This document shows, one piece after another, positions 7,054-14,291 of a stretch of DNA of 64,000 nt. This DNA is from Streptomyces sp. Alt3 (lineage in GTDB: Bacteria > Actinomycetota > Actinomycetes > Streptomycetales > Streptomycetaceae). A model generated the notes under the pieces. The model saw nothing but the letters and a program-made list of their open reading frames with translations, was not told the DNA's origin and did not search any database. The stretch is taken from contig NZ_CP120983.1 in assembly GCF_030719215.1 (NCBI RefSeq), forward strand, positions 2,976,001 to 3,040,000. The letters are read 5' to 3'. Numbering within the stretch: position 1 is the stretch's first letter; every line of letters starts with the position of its first letter. The translations under genes and the position numbers were made by a program.

Positions 7054-9669
7054 TCAGTACATGCTCAGCAGCTGCTCCACGGAGAGTTCCGCGGCGGGCT
7101 GTCCGTCGGGCAGCGCCAGCTCGAACCAGACGGTCTTGCCGCGCGGGGTGCGCCGCGAGCCCCAGGCCGCGCTGAGCAGCCCGACCAGTTGCAGCCCGCG
7201 CCCGCCCTCGTCGGTGTCGCGCGCGCGCCTGCGCCTCGGCTGGACGAGCCCCGCGTCCCACACCTCGCAGACCAGCGTGCGGTCGCGGAGCAGCCTGAGC
7301 CTGATCTCTCCCTCGCCGTAGCGCAGGGCGTTGGTGACGAGTTCGCTGACCAGCAGCTCGGTGGTGTCCACCAGCTCGTCCAGGCCCCAGGCGGTGAGCT
7401 GGACGCGGGCCAGTTCACGGGCGCGGGAGACGGAGCGGAGCTCACGCGGGAGGTGCCAGTCGCCCACCGCGTTCGGGGCGAGCCCCTGGATGCGGGCCAT
7501 CAGGAGGGCGATGTCGTCCTCGCCGTGCCGGGTGTCGAGGGTCCTCAGCACGTGGTCGCAGACGTCCTCGAGCGGCTGCGACGGTTCGGCGAGGGCCTGC
7601 CGGAAGGCGTCGAGGCCCTCGTCGAGCGGATGGTCCCGGGACTCGACGAGCCCGTCCGTGTAGAGGGCGAGGAGCGAACCCTCCTTGAGCTCCACCTCGA
7701 CCTCCTCGAAGGGCTCGCCGCCGACGCCGAGCGGCATGCCCGGTGGTACGTCGAGCAGCATCGCGGGCTCGCCCGGCTCGGCCACCACCGGGGGCAGATG
7801 ACCCGCGTTGGCGAAGGTGCACCGGCGGGTGACCGGGTCGTACACCGCGTACACACAGGTCGCCAGGTACACCTCGGAGAGGTCGGCCTCGCGTGACTTG
7901 TGGGCGGCCCGCGAGGGCCACTGGGCGCCGCCGCCCGCGCCGAAGCCGTCGCTCCGCTCGCCGCCGCCGGGAGTGCCGAGGCCGCGGGCGACCTCGTCCA
8001 GCGCGGAGAGCACCTCGGCCGGCTCGAGGTCCAGCAGGGCCAGTGTCCGTACGGCGGTGCGCAGTTCCCCCATGGCGACGGCGGCGCGCAGTCCGCGGCC
8101 CATCACGTCACCGACGACGAGGGCCGTGCGGTGGCCGGGGAGTTCGATGACGTCGAACCAGTCGCCGCCGACCTCGGTGGCCGTGTTACCCGGAAGGTAG
8201 CGGCAGGCGATGTCCAGGCCCGCCGCCTCGGGGTCGCCGGGCGGGAGCAGGCTGCGCTGGAGTATCAGCGCGCGCTCGTGCTCCCGGCGGTAGAGGCGGG
8301 CGTTGTCGATACAGACGGCGGCGCGGGCCGCGAGCTCCGTCGCCAGCGCCCGGTCCCGCTCGCCGAAGGGCTCGCTGCCCTTGGTACGGGAGAACTGCAC
8401 GAGGCCGACGACGACGTCGTGCGCGACCATCGGCACGGCGAGGGTGGAGTGGACGAAACCGCGTCCGTCAGCGGGCACGTCCTCGACGCGGCCGGTGCGC
8501 AGGGCGACGGCACAGGGCGAGTGGAAGGGGTAACGGTGGACCGAGCCCAGCTCGGGCGGCCCCGTGCCCCCGTCCGCCTCCACGCCACCGCCCGTCCGGG
8601 CGCCGGGGAGGACTCCCGGGAGCGCGTCGGACACGGCGCTGGCGTGGGCCACCCGCCGCAGTTCCGCCGATCCGGTGCCGGACTCCTGGTGCCGCCTGCC
8701 CCAGCTGCCGGGCGAGGCCTCCTCGCCGGTGAGCAGTCCCTGGTACAGGTCGACCGAGGCGAGGTCGCAGAAGCCGGGCACGGCGACGTCGAGCAGTTCC
8801 CGGGCGGTGGTCTCCAGGTCGAGGCTGTTGCCGATGCGCGCGCTGGCCTCGTTGAGCAGGGCCAGGTTGCGGCGGGCGCTGGCGGCCTCGCGGGCCGCGA
8901 TGTGCCGTTGCGTGACGTCGGTGGCCAGTCCGGCGATGCCGACCGGGCGGCCGGAACCGCTGTGCACCCGGTAGAGGTTCATGGACCAGTGGCGCCTGCC
9001 CATGGAGCCGGGCGGGGTGCCGACGAGCTGGAGGTCGGTGACGGAGTCGCCGGTCTCCAGGACGCGCCTGAGCGTGCCGGCGAGCCGCTCGGCCTCCGGG
9101 CGGGTCAGGTAGTCCTCCACCGTGCGGCCCCGGTGGTCGTCGGCCTCTCCCCCGAAGACGGTGGCGAACCGCTTGTTGGCGCGCACGACGGTGAAGTCGG
9201 TACCGAAAAGGACGAAACCGAACGGAGATTGACCGAAAATCGCCTGCGAGGCGGCGAGGTCCGTCTCGATGCGCCGTAGCGCTCTGACGTCGACGACGAT
9301 GCAGAGCGCCGCGCGCTCACCCGCCTCCGTCTCGCTCGGCATGACGTAGATCTCGGCGAGCCCGCGGACGGAGTTCTCGCCGGGGATCCGGAACGGGACG
9401 AGTCCCGTCCACTCCTTGCCGTCCAGGATCTCGCCCACGCGCCTGTGGGCGTCCGGGCGCAGCTCGGCGGGCATGAAGGCCTCGACCGGGTCCTTGCCCA
9501 CCACCTCGTCGACGGACATGCCGAACAGACCCGCGGCCCGTCGGCTCCACTGCTCGATCAGGCCGTCGGGCCCGATCGAGAACGACGCGACCCTGATGTA
9601 GTCATAGATCGAGCCGGGCGGGCTGCTCTGCCACATGACGTCGCCCGCCGTCCCAGGTATCTCGCTCAC
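7054..9669 (-). CDS. PAS-GAF-SpoIIE protein phosphatase with C-terminal HATPase domain
   Basis: Cytoplasmic signalling protein of 871 aa. Domains in order: PAS (about 20-130), second PAS (about 135-255), GAF (about 270-450), PP2C/SpoIIE phosphatase (about 480-715, with GGDWFDVIELPGHRTALVVG and GDVMGRGL carrying metal-binding Asp residues), and an RsbW-like GHKL ATPase (about 735-865, N-box VSELVTNALRYGEG near 776, G-box DEGGRGLQLV). Such proteins dephosphorylate anti-anti-sigma factors and can also phosphorylate them, integrating sensory input into partner switching. GTG 9669 is preceded by GGAGGGGA. An RsbW-like ATPase gene on the same strand lies just upstream. The cognate anti-anti-sigma factor is not in the window. 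Confidence 0.95.
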   Translation of the reverse strand: MSEIPGTAGDVMWQSSPPGSIYDYIRVASFSIGPDGLIEQWSRRAAGLFGMSVDEVVGKDPVEAFMPAELRPDAHRRVGEILDGKEWTGLVPFRIPGENSVRGLAEIYVMPSETEAGERAALCIVVDVRALRRIETDLAASQAIFGQSPFGFVLFGTDFTVVRANKRFATVFGGEADDHRGRTVEDYLTRPEAERLAGTLRRVLETGDSVTDLQLVGTPPGSMGRRHWSMNLYRVHSGSGRPVGIAGLATDVTQRHIAAREAASARRNLALLNEASARIGNSLDLETTARELLDVAVPGFCDLASVDLYQGLLTGEEASPGSWGRRHQESGTGSAELRRVAHASAVSDALPGVLPGARTGGGVEADGGTGPPELGSVHRYPFHSPCAVALRTGRVEDVPADGRGFVHSTLAVPMVAHDVVVGLVQFSRTKGSEPFGERDRALATELAARAAVCIDNARLYRREHERALILQRSLLPPGDPEAAGLDIACRYLPGNTATEVGGDWFDVIELPGHRTALVVGDVMGRGLRAAVAMGELRTAVRTLALLDLEPAEVLSALDEVARGLGTPGGGERSDGFGAGGGAQWPSRAAHKSREADLSEVYLATCVYAVYDPVTRRCTFANAGHLPPVVAEPGEPAMLLDVPPGMPLGVGGEPFEEVEVELKEGSLLALYTDGLVESRDHPLDEGLDAFRQALAEPSQPLEDVCDHVLRTLDTRHGEDDIALLMARIQGLAPNAVGDWHLPRELRSVSRARELARVQLTAWGLDELVDTTELLVSELVTNALRYGEGEIRLRLLRDRTLVCEVWDAGLVQPRRRRARDTDEGGRGLQLVGLLSAAWGSRRTPRGKTVWFELALPDGQPAAELSVEQLLSMY

Positions 9670-9829
9670 GCGACCGTCCCCTCCAGCTCACACACCGGAC
9701 CGGTCCTGCCCGCAGTATTCAGCACTACGGGCCTCACCGGCACGGCGTTCACGATCACAGCACGGTCTCAGTCCCTTTCAGCCAGGTTCTGCCCGACCTC
9801 CGGTGATCGCTGTGCGTCCCTCCCCACTC

Positions 9830-10258
9830 CTAACCAGGCAGAGCGAGCTCGAACCACACGGTCTTGCCACCATTTCCGCGCCGGGTACCCCAGCGGCGCG
9901 CGGAACAGGCCACGAGCTGCATCCCACGGCCGCCCTCGTCCTCGGGCCCGGCAGTACGTTCGGTGGGCGGATCCGGAACCGGATCGGAGACTTCAATCAG
10001 CAGCCCATGGTCGTCGGCGCCGCTCCCGGGCCCGCCGCCGTCGGGATGCGGCCGCACGATCCGGACACCGATGGGGCCGGAGGCGTACCGCAGGGAATTG
10101 GTCACCAGCTCGCTGACGAGCAGTACGGCCACGTCCCCCACCGCCGCGTCGTAGCCCCAGAGGTGCAGTGCGTCGCGGACCGCGTGCCTGGCGCTGCGCA
10201 CGGAGCCCGGCACCGCCGGAAAGCTCCACTCGGCGCAGTCGCCTTCGGTATCGGTCAC
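9830..10258 (-). CDS. RsbW-like ATP-binding protein (anti-sigma factor kinase family)
   Basis: 142 aa, a single GHKL/HATPase_c_2 domain. The N-box is LLVSELVTNSLRYASGPIGV (about residues 48-67) and the G-box DEGGRGMQLVACSARRWG (about 103-120), ending with KTVWFELALPG. Its layout matches the C-terminal domain of the neighbouring SpoIIE phosphatase. It probably acts as an anti-sigma factor or serine kinase of STAS proteins in a partner-switching module. GTG 10258 is chosen over an upstream TTG (10339) because GGGAAG sits ahead of it and the extra 27 residues look unconserved. The gap to the SpoIIE gene is 160 bp with no clear terminator, so co-transcription is possible. Confidence 0.88.
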   Translation of the reverse strand: MTDTEGDCAEWSFPAVPGSVRSARHAVRDALHLWGYDAAVGDVAVLLVSELVTNSLRYASGPIGVRIVRPHPDGGGPGSGADDHGLLIEVSDPVPDPPTERTAGPEDEGGRGMQLVACSARRWGTRRGNGGKTVWFELALPG

Positions 10259-10506
10259 GCCGATCACTTCCCAGGGCCGACAGCGGGGGCGCACCCTGTT
10301 CAGAGGGCCTAATCGGCACATACCCGATATAGGTCGCAACTTATCGCATGCGTGAAGCTATGGGGCGTACGAGTGCACACCGTTCTTCCGTACCCGTACA
10401 TGGAGAACAGCGCCCCGCACCGCCGCCGCGGCGGCCCGCGGCCCTTGCCGCTCGTGGACCCCCGACCCGTGGCACGCGCACGGATCCCGCCCGGGTGCCG
10501 TCGCAC

Positions 10507-10911
10507 TCAGGCCGGCGAGGCTTCCCGCAGGCGGCGTACGGCTTCGGCCACGGCGGGACGGTCCTGGTCCAGCCAGTCGACGGTGTCCGTCTCGTCGGGG
10601 GTGAGCCAGCGCAGTTCGTCGTGGTCCTCCAGCGGGCTGGGCACACCGGCCAGCAGCCGGACCGTCCACACCCGCAGCACGAGGCCGGGCTTCAGGGGCC
10701 ACTCCCCCGGGATGCGCTCCTGGGGCTCCGCCTCCACGCCCAGTTCCTCCCGCAGCTCGCGTACGAGCGCCTGCTCGCCGCTCTCCCCGGGCTCCTGCTT
10801 GCCGCCGGGCAGCTCCCAGCGTCCGGCCAGCTCCGGCGGGGCACTGCGGCGGGCGGCCAGGAGCCGTCCGCCGTCGCAGACGGCCCCGGCCACCACCACG
10901 GAATCACTCAT
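10507..10911 (-). CDS. Nudix hydrolase, MutT-type
   Basis: 134 aa. The Nudix box is intact at residues 37-59 (GKQEPGESGEQALVREL followed by REELGV), fitting G-x5-E-x7-REUxEExGU. Flanking sequence (VAGAVCDGGRLLAARR, ELAGRWELPGG) resembles 8-oxo-dGTP diphosphatases, so removal of oxidised nucleotides is the likely role, though Nudix substrates are hard to assign. ATG 10911 is chosen because a TACGCT -10 box lies exactly 7 nt before it, which implies a leaderless mRNA; the longer in-frame start adds 32 unconserved-looking residues. It neighbours an RsbW-like gene and a small SPOR-like protein on the same strand. Confidence 0.9.
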   Translation of the reverse strand: MSDSVVVAGAVCDGGRLLAARRSAPPELAGRWELPGGKQEPGESGEQALVRELREELGVEAEPQERIPGEWPLKPGLVLRVWTVRLLAGVPSPLEDHDELRWLTPDETDTVDWLDQDRPAVAEAVRRLREASPA

Positions 10912-10951
10912 GGGCCGGAGCGTAGCCGGTGCCCCTCGCCCCTCCGGGCCC

Positions 10952-11134
10952 CTAGGGGCGCGCGCCCTGACTCGTCCGCTCCACCCAGTAGAGCTGCTTG
11001 TGTCCATTGCGGTCCAGGCCGTCCGCGATCTTCTGCGCCTCGTCCTGCGTCGCGTAGCGCCCGACGCGATACCTGTTGCCGTTGTCGTCCTGCCTGATCA
11101 CCAGCCAGGGGAGAACCGCACCGCTGTCCGTCAT
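10952..11134 (-). CDS. small SPOR-like domain protein
   Basis: 60 aa, no signal peptide or membrane helix. The pattern LPWLVIRQDDNGNRYRVGRY, then ATQDEAQKIADGL and QLYWVERT, resembles a compact SPOR/sporulation-related fold that in larger proteins binds peptidoglycan; without an export signal, its role is unknown. ATG 11134 is preceded by GGGAGGGA. It ends 40 bp before the Nudix gene start on the same strand. A conserved small protein of this kind occurs in Streptomyces, as I recall. Confidence 0.7.
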   Translation of the reverse strand: MTDSGAVLPWLVIRQDDNGNRYRVGRYATQDEAQKIADGLDRNGHKQLYWVERTSQGARP

Positions 11135-11290
11135 GGCGTCCCTCCCCAGCATCCCGCCCCTCTCCCCCGTGGTGTGCACGCTTCTAAGGATCCCCAGGAA
11201 ACCGCAGTACGCATATGCCCGAGCGTACGCCTGACCTTCACTCAGCGGATGCGTGTTTACACAAAGAGACACGCATCCGGCCAAACCAAA

Positions 11291-11318
11291 GGGGGCGCAC
11301 TCTCCCGAATGCGCCCCC
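11291..11318 (-). terminator. terminator of the NCS1 permease gene
   Basis: 9-bp GC-rich inverted repeat (11291-11299 with 11310-11318), 10-nt loop, 18 bp beyond the permease stop. Read on the minus strand it is followed by a T-rich run (TTTGGTTTGG), so this is one of the few factor-independent-looking terminators here. Confidence 0.75.
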
Positions 11319-11335
11319 TCGGTGGTCCGGTGCGG

Positions 11336-13057
11336 TCAGCCGGCCGGCGCCCTCACGACGGGCATCGGCAACGGCACGGGCCCTGCGGCGGGTTCCTTGC
11401 GGCAGACGTCTCCGCACTCCGCGTCCAGCGAGCAGCACAGGGAGCAGATCGGCCCCGCCTGGACCGGGCAGTCCGCGATGTCCGGCAGCTCGTAGGAGGT
11501 CTCGCACACCGAGCAGGTGTGCGTGGCGGTGATGTCGGCGATCTCGACGCCCGGGCCGTTCACCGGGTTCGGTCGCGCCAGGTAGTACTTCCCCTTGGTC
11601 AGCCAGGCGATCAACGGACAGAGGACCAGCGAGAGTCCGGCCGCGATGAAGGTGGAGAAGGCCTCGGCGTACCTGCCGAAGAGCCCGAAGAAGGCGAGGA
11701 TCGAGACGGTCGACGCGATCACCATGGCCCCGAAGCCCGCCGGGTTGACGGCGTGCAGATAGGCGCGCTTGAACTCGATGTAACGGGGGCTCAGCCCGAT
11801 CCGCTTGTTGATGACCAGATCGGCGGCGACGGCCGCGATCCAGGCGATGCCCACGTTGGAGTAGAAGCCCAGCAGCTTGTTCAGGGCCGCGAACATGTTC
11901 ATCTCCATCAGCGTCAGCGCGATGGCGAGGTTGAGGAAGATGTACCAGACCCGGCCAGGGTGCTTGTGGGTGATCCGGGAGAAGAAGTTCGACCAGGACA
12001 GCGAGCCGCTGTAGGCGTTGGTCACGTTGATCTTGACCTGGGAGACGATGACGAAGAGCGCCGCGGCCGGGAGCGCGAAGGTCCCCAGCCAGGGCTTCAG
12101 CGCCTCGATCTGGGGCGCGATCGGCTCCAGCGCGTGCGTCCTGCCGACCGCCTCCAGCGCGACGAAGGCCAGGAACGCGCCCCCTATCTGCTTCGCGGCC
12201 CCGATGACGACCCAGCCCGGCCCCGCCGCGAGAACGGCGAGATTCCACCGCCGCTTGTTGGCCTCGGTCCTGGCCGGCATGAATCGCAGGTAGTCGGCCT
12301 GCTCACCGATCTGGGCGATGAGCGAGAGCGCGACGCCCGTCCCCAGACCGAAGGCGATCCAGGAGAAGCCCGGCGCGGCCCCCTCCGTGCCGGTGAAGGA
12401 GCCGAACGCGCCCCAGGACCCGGGGGATTCGACGGCGAGCACGACGAAGGGGAGCACCATGCCGATGATCCAGACCGGCTGGGTCCAGGCCTGCACCTTG
12501 GCCAGCGCGCCCATGCCCCGGAACACGATCGGGATGACGATCAGCGTGGTGACCAGATAGCCGGCCTCGACGGGGAGCCCGACGGCCTGGTGCATGGCCT
12601 GCGCCATGATCGAGCCTTCGAGCGCGAAGAAGATGAAGGTGAAGGACGCGTAGATCAGCGAGGTCAGCGTCGACCCGAAGTACCCGAAACCCGCTCCCCG
12701 GGTGACCAGGTCCATGTCCAGGCCGTACTTCGCGCACGCGCGGGCGATCGGGATGCCGGTGAGGAAGATGATCGTCGCGGCGGCCAGGATCGAGGCGAGC
12801 CCGCTGGTGAATCCGTAGGTGAAGACGATCGACGCGCCGATCGCGAAGTCGGCCAGGTACGCGATGCCTCCGAGCGCCGTCCCCGCGACCGTGGAGGGCG
12901 ACCAGCGCCGGAAGGAGTGCGGCGCGTAGCGGAGGGAGTAGTCCTCGCGGCTCTCGTCGGCCGCGAGCCTGGCATAGCTGCGCCGGGGTGCCCCGGGGCC
13001 TTCCTGCGGCTCCTGTTGCGGCGCTTCGCCCGTCGCGGGTGTGGCGATGTCCGTCAT
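11336..13057 (-). CDS. NCS1 family purine/pyrimidine permease with cysteine-rich C-terminal tail
   Basis: 573 aa, twelve-helix nucleobase:cation symporter-1 type protein. Family marks include RWSPSTVAGTALGGIAYLAD near the N-terminus, GFTSGLASILAAATIIFLTG, and a long membrane domain to about residue 490. Likely substrates are cytosine, allantoin, hydantoin or related bases; the sequence does not decide. Unusually, after the last helix there is a roughly 60-residue tail with eight cysteines (515, 518, 530, 538, 541, 542, 548, 552) in CxxC-like groups, including GPICSLCCSLDAECGDVC. The ATG lies 7 bp downstream of a 13-bp hairpin that buries its GGGAAG ribosome site. A GntR/UTRA regulator gene is directly upstream on the same strand and may control it. 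Confidence 0.88.
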   Translation of the reverse strand: MTDIATPATGEAPQQEPQEGPGAPRRSYARLAADESREDYSLRYAPHSFRRWSPSTVAGTALGGIAYLADFAIGASIVFTYGFTSGLASILAAATIIFLTGIPIARACAKYGLDMDLVTRGAGFGYFGSTLTSLIYASFTFIFFALEGSIMAQAMHQAVGLPVEAGYLVTTLIVIPIVFRGMGALAKVQAWTQPVWIIGMVLPFVVLAVESPGSWGAFGSFTGTEGAAPGFSWIAFGLGTGVALSLIAQIGEQADYLRFMPARTEANKRRWNLAVLAAGPGWVVIGAAKQIGGAFLAFVALEAVGRTHALEPIAPQIEALKPWLGTFALPAAALFVIVSQVKINVTNAYSGSLSWSNFFSRITHKHPGRVWYIFLNLAIALTLMEMNMFAALNKLLGFYSNVGIAWIAAVAADLVINKRIGLSPRYIEFKRAYLHAVNPAGFGAMVIASTVSILAFFGLFGRYAEAFSTFIAAGLSLVLCPLIAWLTKGKYYLARPNPVNGPGVEIADITATHTCSVCETSYELPDIADCPVQAGPICSLCCSLDAECGDVCRKEPAAGPVPLPMPVVRAPAG

Positions 13058-13063
13058 CGGTGA

Positions 13064-13104
13064 CTTCCCGTTCGTCGGTCCGGTGTGCGGTGACGAACGG
13101 GAAG
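13064..13104 (-). promoter_or_regulatory. RBS-sequestering hairpin in the permease leader
   Basis: A perfect 13-bp inverted repeat (13092-13104 and 13064-13076, 15-nt loop) lies in the 5' leader of the NCS1 permease. In the mRNA the 3' arm ends in GGGAAG, 7 nt before the AUG at 13057, so folding would hide the Shine-Dalgarno sequence. This geometry suits translational control, or a repressor site. No known riboswitch aptamer was recognised upstream (13105-13259). Confidence 0.6.
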
Positions 13105-13259
13105 CTAAGACTTGGACATGACAAGCTTGGGCGGTCGGCGGTTGCCCGCCGGTTACGCGCGGAGCGCGACGGTTAACTCCGCATCACAGGAGGCGGACAC
13201 GCTGTCGCTCCCAGCGGTCACCTCGGCTGCCCCACCTGTCACCACGGCCGCTGCGGCCC

Positions 13260-14012
13260 TCACTTGACCGGCAGATGGTAGGCAATCCGGTAACGGTCGG
13301 CCGGGACGACGACATCGGCCGTCTCCACCGCCAGCCCCGACGCGTAGTACGTCCGCCCGATCACCATCACCACATGCCCCGGTACGCCGCCGAGCGCCAG
13401 GAGTTCCTCCGCCAGCCCCGGCCGCGCACCGACCTCCTCCGCCACGTTGTCCACGACGACGTCGATCGCCGCCATGCGGTCGACGACACCGCAGCCTCCC
13501 AGCGGACCCTCCTCCGGCAGCATGACCGGGGTGCGCCCCGTGACGGCCAGGGGCTCCCAGGACGTGGAGAGCATGATCGGCTCACCCGCCTCCCGGAAGA
13601 CGTACCTGGTGCGCATCACCCGGTCACCGGGCTCGATCCCGAGCCGCTCGGCGACCTCGGCACTCGCCCCCTCCTGCTCACTGCGGGACTCCCAGGTCCC
13701 CCGCACCCCCTCCTCCGTCTGCTCCTGACGGAACGGGCTGGCACCGGAGCCCGGCCGGTAGCCGGAGCGGGCGATCCGGCGCGGGACCGGGCGCGCACGC
13801 ACATAGGTGCCCGAGCCCGACCGCCCCTCGACGAGCCCTTCGGCCATCAGCACCTTGCGCGCCTCCAGCGCCACGGTGTCCGAGACCCCGTACTCCTCGC
13901 GGATACGGGCCTGCGACGGCAGGCGGGTATGGGGCGGCAGCGCGCCGTTGACGATCTTCTCCCTGAGATCGCTCGCCACGCGCAGATAGGCGGGCTGCTC
14001 ACCGAAAGGCAC
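13260..14012 (-). CDS. GntR/HutC (UTRA domain) family transcriptional regulator
   Basis: 250 aa. An N-terminal winged helix-turn-helix (about residues 5-72: PAYLRVASDLREKIVNGALP, LPSQARIREEYGVSDTVALE, GLVEGRSGSGTYV) is followed by a linker and a UTRA effector domain (about 90-245). GTG 14012 follows GGGAG with good spacing. UTRA proteins sense small molecules such as amino sugars, histidine intermediates or fatty acids. It is transcribed away from the GH18 chitinase gene across a 279-bp gap that holds a perfect palindrome at 14125-14139 and a DasR-like site. It lies upstream of the NCS1 permease on the same strand. It is not DasR itself, as far as I can judge; its target is unknown. Confidence 0.9.
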   Translation of the reverse strand: MPFGEQPAYLRVASDLREKIVNGALPPHTRLPSQARIREEYGVSDTVALEARKVLMAEGLVEGRSGSGTYVRARPVPRRIARSGYRPGSGASPFRQEQTEEGVRGTWESRSEQEGASAEVAERLGIEPGDRVMRTRYVFREAGEPIMLSTSWEPLAVTGRTPVMLPEEGPLGGCGVVDRMAAIDVVVDNVAEEVGARPGLAEELLALGGVPGHVVMVIGRTYYASGLAVETADVVVPADRYRIAYHLPVK

Positions 14013-14124
14013 GGGCCACTCCCAACAGGTTGACAGACAGCAACAGCGTCGCAACCGTGGGTTGAGAACCGCAAGCACAGGCCAGAGTTTCACTCGAAGT
14101 GATGATTCCCTGCCCACCAGGGCA

Positions 14125-14139
14125 TACCTGGCCCAGGTA
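14125..14139. promoter_or_regulatory. perfect 15-bp palindrome, candidate operator
   Basis: TACCTGGCCCAGGTA, symmetric about C14132, lies 113 bp upstream of the GntR-family start and 25 bp before the TTGACC box of the chitinase promoter. GntR-family regulators bind short palindromes near their own genes, so autoregulation or control of both divergent genes is inferred. Confidence 0.5.
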
Positions 14140-14163
14140 CGCGCCAGTCATGCACCCGACTCT

Positions 14164-14192
14164 TGACCCTTTTTGGTCCAGACCAATACCTT
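14164..14192 (+). promoter_or_regulatory. chitinase promoter with embedded DasR-like (dre) operator
   Basis: TTGACC (14164-14169) and TACCTT (14187-14192), separated by 17 bp, make a plausible housekeeping promoter. Filling the spacer is the inverted repeat TTGGTCCAGACCAA (14173-14186), one base from the core TGGTCTAGACCA of known DasR-responsive elements. A repressor bound here would cover the promoter, which matches N-acetylglucosamine/DasR control of Streptomyces chitinase genes. Confidence 0.75.
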
Positions 14193-14291
14193 CCTGTGCA
14201 CAGCACGGCTCCAACCGCCCTTCCAGCACCCGGAACACCGCCCGGACCCGCGTCCGGAATCCATCCCGGACCACGCACAGGAACGAGCCCC

